The notes under the pieces: model-generated
What the model saw: only the letters and a program-made list of their open reading frames with translations
What the model was told of the DNA's origin: nothing
The model's database searches: none
Position numbers and translations under genes: made by a program
Shown: one piece after another, positions 57,995 through 64,000 of the stretch
Position numbering within the stretch: position 1 is the stretch's first letter
How the letters are laid out: each line of letters opens with the position of its first letter
Source: CAWGUU01 sp963825765
Lineage (GTDB): Bacteria; Actinomycetota; Acidimicrobiia; Acidimicrobiales; AC-14
Direction: 5' to 3'
NCBI GenBank assembly: GCA_963825765.1
Contig: CAWGUU010000019.1
Span: forward strand, 1 to 64,000
DNA: 64,000 bases

Positions 57995-60900
57995 GTGAGC
58001 GTGCGCGACCTTCCGGCGCGCCTCCGCCACCACCCGGCGCTGTCGCAGCTTGCCGGGGCGTCGGCGGCGGTGCTGGCCGTGCCCGAGCCGGCGCTCGCCT
58101 TCGTCGTCGCCGGCCTCAGCCACCTGTCGGGCCGGCACCCGCTGGTGGTGGCCGTGCCCACCACGCCCCAGGCCGAGCGGCTGGTCCACGATCTGGGCGC
58201 CTACCTGGGGGCAGGCGAGGTCGACCTGTTCCCGGCGTGGGAGACCCTCCCGTTCGAGCGGGTCAGCCCCAGCGTGGAGACCATGGGCAAGCGGCTGCGG
58301 GCCATGTGGCGCCTGAAGGACCCGACCAGGAGCCCGCGGGTGCTGGTGGCGCCGGTGCGCTCCCTGATGCAGAGGCTCGGGCCGCACGTCGAGGAGGTGG
58401 AGCCGATCGCGGTGAGGCCCGGCGACCGCCTCGACCCCGTGGACCTGGTCGAACGGCTGGTGGCCAGCGGCTACCGCCGTGAGGTGCAGGTCGAGCACCG
58501 GGGCCAGGTGGCCCGCCGCGGGTCGATCGTGGACGTGTTCCCGTCCACCGCCGACGCCCCCGTGCGCGTCGACCTCTGGGGCGACGAGGTCGACCGGCTC
58601 ACCGGGTTCTCGGTCGGCGACCAGCGCTCGACCCACGATGTGGCCTGCGTCGAGCTGTTCCCGAGCCGGGAGCTGCTGCCGACCGACGAGGTCCGGCGCC
58701 GGGCGGCCGAGCTGATCGGCCTGGAGCCGTGGGGCCGGGAGCAGTGGGAGCGGCTGGCCGAGGGGGCGGTGTTCGAGGGGATGGAGTCGTGGCTGCCGTG
58801 GCTCACCGGCGGCGAGCACGTCCTGTTCGACCTGCTGGGGCCGGAGGCGCTCGTGCTGCTGGTGGAGCCCCGCCGGATGCGGGACCGGGGTGCCGACATC
58901 CTGGCCGAGGAGGCGTCGCTGGCCGACAGCCTGGCCGTCACCTGGGGCGCGGTTACATCCGGGTCGGGGACAACGGGATCGGGTGGCGGGGGCAAGTCGG
59001 AATGGCCCCGGCTGCACCTTCCCTTCGACCGCCTGCTGGCCCACACCAAGGCCCCGGCCTGGACGGTGACGCCGGCGGCCGAGGGGCCCGACGTCACCGC
59101 CATCGAGGCGAGGGGCTGGGACCCGGTGATGGGCGACGCCACCCGCCTGGCCCGCCAGGTGGCCGACCTGGTGGCGCGGGGCTACGAGGTCGTCGTCGTC
59201 GCCGACGGTCGGGGCTCCGCCGCCCGCCTGGCGGCCCTGCTGTCGGAGGGGGGTGTGTCGCTCCCGGTCATCGACGGCGCCGCTCGATCGGGGGCGAAAG
59301 GCAGTCGGATCGTCGTCCAGTCCCTGGAGCGGGGGTTCATCCTTCCCGAGCTGAAGCTGGCGGTCCTCGTCGAGAGCGACGTCACCGGGCGGCGCCGGGC
59401 CCACCGCCGGCCTCGCCCCAAGCGCAGCGACGCCCAGGGCTTCTTCGACGACCTGAACCCCGGCGACTACGTCGTCCACCACCAGCACGGGGTGGCCAAG
59501 TACGGCGGGATGGTGACGCGCGCCCTGGGCGGCGCCGAGCGCGACTACCTCCTTCTGGAATACCGCGGCGGCGACAAGCTGTACGTCCCGTCCGACCAGA
59601 TCGACGCCGTCCGCCACTACACGGGGGGCGACACGCCGACCCTCAACCGACTGGGCGGCTCGGAGTGGCAGCGCACCAAGTCCAAGGTGCGGTCCGCCGT
59701 CCGCGACATCGCCGAGGAGCTGGTCGCCCTCTACCGCAAGCGGATTGCCAGCCAGGGCCACGCCTTCCCCGACGACACCCCGTGGCAGCGGGAGCTGGAG
59801 GAGGCGTTCCCGTACCAGGAGACGCCCGACCAGCTCAAGGCCATCAACGACGTCAAGGCCGACATGGCCGACGACCGGCCCATGGACCGCCTGGTGTGCG
59901 GCGACGTGGGCTTCGGCAAGACCGAGATCGCCATCCGGGCCGCGTTCAAGGCGGTGCAGGACGGCAAGCAGGTGGCGGTGCTGGTACCGACCACGCTGCT
60001 GGCCCAGCAGCACTTCGGCACCTTCTCCGACCGGTACGCGGGCTATCCGGTGCGGGTGGAGGTGCTGTCGAGGTTCCTGACCCCCGGCCAGGCCAACAAG
60101 GTGGTCGAGGGCCTGGCCGACGGGTCGGTCGACGTGGTCATCGGCACCCACCGGCTTCTCTCGGCGGACATCAAGTTCAAGGACCTGGGCCTCCTGGTGG
60201 TCGACGAGGAACAGCGCTTCGGCGTCACCCACAAGGAGGCGATCAAGCGCCTGCGGGCGAACGTCGACGTCCTCACCCTCACCGCCACGCCCATCCCCCG
60301 GACCCTGGAGATGAGCCTCACGGGCATCCGCGACCTGACCCTGCTGAACACCGCGCCGGCCGAGCGCCAGCCGATCCTCACCTACGTCGGTCCCTACGAC
60401 GAGCGGGCGGTGGCCGAGTCCCTGCGGCGGGAGCTGCTGCGGGAGGGCCAGGTGTTCTTCGTCCACAACCGGGTGCAGGACATCGACAGGGTGGCGGCCC
60501 GCCTGGGCGAGCTGGTGCCGGAGGCCCGCATCGCGGTGGCCCACGGCCAGATGGACGAGGCCCAGCTGGAGCGGGCGGTCCTCGACTTCTGGGAAGGCCA
60601 GTACGACGTGCTGGTGTGCACGACGATCATCGAGTCGGGCATCGACATGCCGACGGTGAACACGCTGGTGGTGGACCGGGCCGACCTGATGGGCCTGGGT
60701 CAGCTCCACCAGCTGCGGGGACGGGTGGGGCGGGCCGGCCAGCGGGCCTACGCCTACCTCTTCTTCCCGCCGGAGCGGAGGCTGTCAGAGACTGCCTACG
60801 AGCGGTTGAAGACGATCGGCGAGTACACCGAGCTGGGGTCGGGGTTCAAGATCGCCATGCGCGACCTGGAGATCCGCGGCGCCGGCAACCTGCTCGGCGC

Positions 60901-61456
60901 CAACCAGTCGGGGCACATCGCGGCCGTCGGCTACGACCTCTACGTGCAGATGGTGAGCGAGGCGGTGGCCGAGCTGAAGGGCGAGGAGGTGCGGGAACCG
61001 GCCGAGATCCGCATCGACATCCCGGTGGTGGCCAACCTGCCGCCCGACTACGTCACCGGCGGCGAGCAGCGGCTCGAGGCCTACCGGCGGCTGGCGGTGG
61101 TCACCAGCCAGACCGAGGTCGACGACATCCGGGCCGAGTGGCTCGACCGCTACGGGCCCCTGCCAGCCCCTGCCGAGGCCCTCCTGGCCGTGGCCGAGCT
61201 CCGGGCCGAGTGCTCGCGCATCGGCGTCCGGGAGGTCACGGTCGCCCGGGGGACGGCCCGCGTCACGCCGATCGAGCTGCGTCCCAGCCAGCAGGTGCGG
61301 CTCCAGCGGGTGGCGAGGGACGGTGTCTACAAGGCGGAGACGGGACAGCTGGTGGTCCCGCTGCGCCGGGGCGCCGATCCGGTCACCTCCGTCGTGGACC
61401 TGCTGCGGGCGTTGGTTCCCGCCGATGCTGCGCCGGTAGCATCGGCGGCACCGTGA
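57995..61456 (+). CDS. mfd: Transcription-repair coupling factor
   Basis: 1153 aa from GTG 57995. UvrB-homology region at 1-350, CarD-like RNA polymerase interaction domain (NPGDYVVHHQHGVAKYGGM) at ~488-506, translocase Walker A GDVGFGKTEIA at ~634, DEEQRFG near 736, TRG region and C-terminal D7. It removes stalled RNA polymerase and recruits UvrA. The stop overlaps the next start (GTGA). Confidence 0.95.
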   Translation: MSVRDLPARLRHHPALSQLAGASAAVLAVPEPALAFVVAGLSHLSGRHPLVVAVPTTPQAERLVHDLGAYLGAGEVDLFPAWETLPFERVSPSVETMGKRLRAMWRLKDPTRSPRVLVAPVRSLMQRLGPHVEEVEPIAVRPGDRLDPVDLVERLVASGYRREVQVEHRGQVARRGSIVDVFPSTADAPVRVDLWGDEVDRLTGFSVGDQRSTHDVACVELFPSRELLPTDEVRRRAAELIGLEPWGREQWERLAEGAVFEGMESWLPWLTGGEHVLFDLLGPEALVLLVEPRRMRDRGADILAEEASLADSLAVTWGAVTSGSGTTGSGGGGKSEWPRLHLPFDRLLAHTKAPAWTVTPAAEGPDVTAIEARGWDPVMGDATRLARQVADLVARGYEVVVVADGRGSAARLAALLSEGGVSLPVIDGAARSGAKGSRIVVQSLERGFILPELKLAVLVESDVTGRRRAHRRPRPKRSDAQGFFDDLNPGDYVVHHQHGVAKYGGMVTRALGGAERDYLLLEYRGGDKLYVPSDQIDAVRHYTGGDTPTLNRLGGSEWQRTKSKVRSAVRDIAEELVALYRKRIASQGHAFPDDTPWQRELEEAFPYQETPDQLKAINDVKADMADDRPMDRLVCGDVGFGKTEIAIRAAFKAVQDGKQVAVLVPTTLLAQQHFGTFSDRYAGYPVRVEVLSRFLTPGQANKVVEGLADGSVDVVIGTHRLLSADIKFKDLGLLVVDEEQRFGVTHKEAIKRLRANVDVLTLTATPIPRTLEMSLTGIRDLTLLNTAPAERQPILTYVGPYDERAVAESLRRELLREGQVFFVHNRVQDIDRVAARLGELVPEARIAVAHGQMDEAQLERAVLDFWEGQYDVLVCTTIIESGIDMPTVNTLVVDRADLMGLGQLHQLRGRVGRAGQRAYAYLFFPPERRLSETAYERLKTIGEYTELGSGFKIAMRDLEIRGAGNLLGANQSGHIAAVGYDLYVQMVSEAVAELKGEEVREPAEIRIDIPVVANLPPDYVTGGEQRLEAYRRLAVVTSQTEVDDIRAEWLDRYGPLPAPAEALLAVAELRAECSRIGVREVTVARGTARVTPIELRPSQQVRLQRVARDGVYKAETGQLVVPLRRGADPVTSVVDLLRALVPADAAPVASAAP

Positions 61457-62490
61457 AATTGCCCCGAAGTGCTTTCGTCGCGGCCGCCGTCGGGCTGCCG
61501 CTCCTCCTGGTCGTCGCTCTGGCTACCGCCTGCGGGTCCGCCGGCACCTACGCGGCCAGGGTCAACGACCAGACCATCAGCGAGGACTCGCTGGTGGGCG
61601 AGCTGCGGTCCATCGCCGCCAACGACGCCTTCCTGAAGCAGGTGGAGTCCCAGCAGCAGGTCCGTGGCACCGGTCAGGGCACGTTCGACTCCGCCTTCAC
61701 TGCCATAGCCCTGACCCGGCAGATCTACTTCACAGTGGTCGGCACCGAGCTGAAGAGCCGGAACCTCCGCGTCAACGACGACGACCTGGCCGCCGCCCGC
61801 GCTGCGGTCATCGACGGGCTCGGGGGCGAGGAGGTGTTCGTCGCCTTCCCGAAGTCCTACCAGGACGACCTCGTGCGCCGGCAGGCCGAGCTTGACGTGC
61901 TGACGGTGGCCGTCAACGAGCTGGAGTCCGCCGACAAGGCGGCCCGGGCCTTCTACGACGCCCACCCCAACGACTTCGCCACCGCATGCGTCAGCCACAT
62001 CCTCGTGGACACCGAGGAGCAGGCCCTCGCCATCCGCGGCCGTATCGCCGCCGGCGAGGACTTCGCCACCGTGGCCAAGGCGGAGTCCAAGGACACGGCC
62101 AGCGCCCAGAAGGGCGGCGACGTGGGCTGCGACATCACCACGGACACCGGGTTCGTGCCCGAGTTCCTGCTTGCCGTCTTCGCCCAGCCGGTGGGCGAGG
62201 TGGGGGCGCCGGTCAAGACGCAGTTCGGCTACCACCTGGTGAAGGTTGGCTCACGCAACACGCCGCCGTACGAGCAGCTTGCCACCCAGGCCCGCCGCAA
62301 GGTCACCGAGGCCGGCTCGGACAAGGTGCTGTCGGTGCTCGAGGCCGCTGTCCAGGGCTCGAGGATCGAGGTCAACCCCAAGTACGGGACCTTCCGCAAG
62401 ACCGGGAACTCGCCCGGCGTGGAGCCGCCCCGGAGCAGCGCCCCCACCACCGCGCCCAGCTCGGGCGGACCCTCGCCGTCGGCCCCGTAG
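61453..62490 (+). CDS. Parvulin-type peptidyl-prolyl isomerase lipoprotein (SurA-like)
   Basis: 345 aa from GTG 61453. Signal peptide with lipobox ATAC (Cys near residue 27). SurA N-like helical part, then rotamase domain: CVSHILVDTEEQALAIRGRI, AEDFATVAKAES-like segment and FGYHLVKV. Pro/Ser tail at the end. Extracytoplasmic foldase. Coupled to mfd by a 4-base overlap. Confidence 0.85.
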   Translation: MKLPRSAFVAAAVGLPLLLVVALATACGSAGTYAARVNDQTISEDSLVGELRSIAANDAFLKQVESQQQVRGTGQGTFDSAFTAIALTRQIYFTVVGTELKSRNLRVNDDDLAAARAAVIDGLGGEEVFVAFPKSYQDDLVRRQAELDVLTVAVNELESADKAARAFYDAHPNDFATACVSHILVDTEEQALAIRGRIAAGEDFATVAKAESKDTASAQKGGDVGCDITTDTGFVPEFLLAVFAQPVGEVGAPVKTQFGYHLVKVGSRNTPPYEQLATQARRKVTEAGSDKVLSVLEAAVQGSRIEVNPKYGTFRKTGNSPGVEPPRSSAPTTAPSSGGPSPSAP

Positions 62491-62494
62491 GACG

Positions 62495-63910
62495 GTGTTG
62501 ACCGGGCGGGTCGTGGTGGTGGGGCTCGGTCCGGCCGGTCCCGACCAGCTCACCGCCGCCGCCACCGCGGCCGTCGAGCGCATCCCCCGACGCTTTCTCC
62601 GCACCACCCGCCATCCCGCGGCCCCTGCCGTCGAGCCGGCCGTCAGCTTCGACGCCGTGTACGAGTCGGCTGGGTCGCTCGACGAGGTGTACGCGGCCAT
62701 TGTCGACGCGCTGGTCGAGGCCGCCGGAGCCGAGGGTGCCGGCGCCGAGGTGCTCTACGCCGTCCCCGGCTCGCCCTCGGTGGCCGAGCGCACCGTGGAG
62801 CTGCTCCTGGCCGACGAGCGGGTCGAGGTCGAGCTGGTGGCCGGGCTGTCGTTCACCGACCTGGCCTGGGCCCGGCTGGGCGTCGACCCGGTGGCGGCCG
62901 GGGTCCGTCTGGTCGACGGCCACCGCTTCTCGGTTGAGGCGGCCGGCGAGCGGGGGCCGCTGCTGGTGGCCCAGTGCGACTCGCGGCGCGTCCTGTCCGA
63001 GATCAAGCTGTCGGTCGAGGGCCCGCCGCCCCCCGAGGTGATCGTGCTCTCCCGGCTCGGCCTGCCCGACGAGTCGGTGCGCGCCCTGGCCTGGGACGAC
63101 CTCGACCGGGAGGTGGAGCCCGACCACCTGACGTCGCTCTACGTGCCGGTGCTGGCGGCGCCGATCGCCGGCGAGGTCGCCCGCTTCGCCGAGTTGGTCC
63201 GCACCCTGCGGGAACGGTGCCCTTGGGACCGCGAGCAGACCCACGCCAGCCTCACGCGGCACCTGCTGGAGGAGACCTACGAGGTGCTGGAGGCGATCAG
63301 CGCCCTGGACGGGGACGGTGGCGACGACGGCTACGACCACCTGGAGGAGGAGCTGGGCGACCTGCTGTTCCAGGTGGTGTTCCACGCCACCCTGGCCGCC
63401 GAGGAGGGCAGGTTCACCCTCGCCGACGTCGCCAGGGGCATCCACGACAAGCTCGTCCACCGCCACCCCCACGTGTTCGGCGGGGTGCAGGCCGACACCG
63501 CCGGCCAGGTCGTGCAGAACTGGGAGCGGATCAAGCAGGCCGAGAAGGGCAGGACGAGCCTCATGGAGGGCATCGCCCCCGACCTGCCGTCGCTGCTGTA
63601 CGCCCACAAGGTCCAGCGCAAGGCGGTGTCGGTGGGGCTGGCGCCCGTGGTCGGCTCCGGCGAGCCGGTCACGTCGGTCGAGGACGCCGGGGCCCTGCTG
63701 TTCGAGGCGGTCGACCGGATACGGCGGGGAGGGGTCGACCCCGAGGCCGCCCTGAGGGCATCCGCGGCCCGGTTCCGGGACCGGTTCGAAGGCATGGAAC
63801 GCCTCGCCGTCGCCGGCGGAGTCGACCTGGGCACCGTGGACCCGGCTACCGTCGATCGGCTGTGGGTGCAATCCGGAACGACTTCCAACCGAACGGGTTC
63901 GCGGCGATGA
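62495..63910 (+). CDS. mazG: Tetrapyrrole-methylase/MazG fusion (YabN-like)
   Basis: 471 aa from GTG 62495. N-terminal tetrapyrrole methylase fold (VVVGLGPAGPDQL, AVPGSPSVAERTV) is followed from ~230 by MazG: LRERCPWDREQTHASLTRHLLEETYEVLEAI in parts and EELGDLLFQVVFHA, with the second half-repeat. As in B. subtilis YabN. MazG hydrolyses NTPs, removing aberrant nucleotides. Typically downstream of mfd. Confidence 0.9.
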   Translation: MLTGRVVVVGLGPAGPDQLTAAATAAVERIPRRFLRTTRHPAAPAVEPAVSFDAVYESAGSLDEVYAAIVDALVEAAGAEGAGAEVLYAVPGSPSVAERTVELLLADERVEVELVAGLSFTDLAWARLGVDPVAAGVRLVDGHRFSVEAAGERGPLLVAQCDSRRVLSEIKLSVEGPPPPEVIVLSRLGLPDESVRALAWDDLDREVEPDHLTSLYVPVLAAPIAGEVARFAELVRTLRERCPWDREQTHASLTRHLLEETYEVLEAISALDGDGGDDGYDHLEEELGDLLFQVVFHATLAAEEGRFTLADVARGIHDKLVHRHPHVFGGVQADTAGQVVQNWERIKQAEKGRTSLMEGIAPDLPSLLYAHKVQRKAVSVGLAPVVGSGEPVTSVEDAGALLFEAVDRIRRGGVDPEAALRASAARFRDRFEGMERLAVAGGVDLGTVDPATVDRLWVQSGTTSNRTGSRR

Positions 63911-64000
63911 ACATGCCGCCGCCGACCCCGATGACATCCGCGCCCGTCCGCAGCCGGCCCGACATCGAGGACTACGGGGTCCCAGTGGGCGAAGAGGGCA
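63907..64000 (+). CDS. Partial CDS, possible PNPOx-like protein
   Basis: ATG 63907 overlaps the mazG stop (ATGA) and the frame stays open to the window end (31 codons). The visible part has SRPDIEDYGVPVGEEG, a sequence that often opens small FMN-binding pyridoxamine-oxidase-like proteins. The rest is outside the window, so the identity is tentative. Confidence 0.5.
   Translation, partial: MNMPPPTPMTSAPVRSRPDIEDYGVPVGEEG

Noticed and set aside
57146..60709. A 1187-codon open frame on the minus strand opposite mfd
   Set aside because: It is antisense to clear mfd motifs, rich in His/Arg/Gly/Pro without any domain, and results from high GC codon bias.

Overview
The window is high-GC DNA, apparently from an actinobacterium. 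The likely class is Acidimicrobiia, but that is an inference. Support comes from actinobacterial markers: two tiny ribosomal proteins of the bL37 and bS22 types, a metG-tatD-rlpA-rsmA block, a biotin synthase followed by a BsaP-like protein, an ABC importer in the order of mycobacterial lpqY-sugA-sugB-sugC, and frequent GTG/TTG starts. Most of the window is ordinary chromosomal housekeeping sequence. The first ~9 kb is accessory.

Layout. 1-1237: a decayed IS481-family element. 1490-8179: a cassette with two paralogous MORC/Hsp90-like (GHKL) ATPases, a sigma-like protein, a Mom-like GNAT-fold DNA-modification protein whose ribosome binding site is locked in a hairpin, a DruA-like (DUF4338) protein and a small unknown ORF. 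A VapBC toxin-antitoxin pair follows (8207-8841). I read this as a defence or DNA-modification island that I cannot match to a described system. 8.9-21.5 kb: mixed small genes (PNPOx-like, YkgJ, SRPBCC, nitrobindin-like, pirin, TfoX, cold-shock, lipoprotein, ParB-like) around an arsenic cluster (arsC, MIP channel, ArsI-like dioxygenase, divergent arsR) with two matching operator-like boxes. 21.5-25.9 kb: a sugar ABC importer. 26-31.9 kb: msrA, a large AAA ATPase, bioB and bsaP. 31.9-42.5 kb: hydrolase, prolyl oligopeptidase, bL37, ychF, DUF192, rsmI, a secreted beta-propeller protein, an ECF42-type sigma/DGPF pair, and a J-domain membrane protein operon. 42.6-49 kb: metG, tatD, rlpA-like, rsmA, bS22, tRNA-Gln, a frameshifted short glmU, prs. 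49-55.4 kb: VOC protein, cupin fusion, hydrolase, TerC, universal stress protein, MerR regulator. 55.4-64 kb: rplY, pth, coiled-coil protein, mfd, parvulin lipoprotein, mazG fusion and a cut-off gene.

Three non-genic patterns recur. Short tandem duplications (14-30 bp, 2-4 copies) sit at stop/start junctions between neighbouring genes in at least six places between 30 and 46 kb. A ~47 bp REP-like palindrome occurs three times at gene 3' ends. Two genes (pth and an AlkZ-like protein) appear to use CTG starts. All calls come from reading the sequence; no database search was run.
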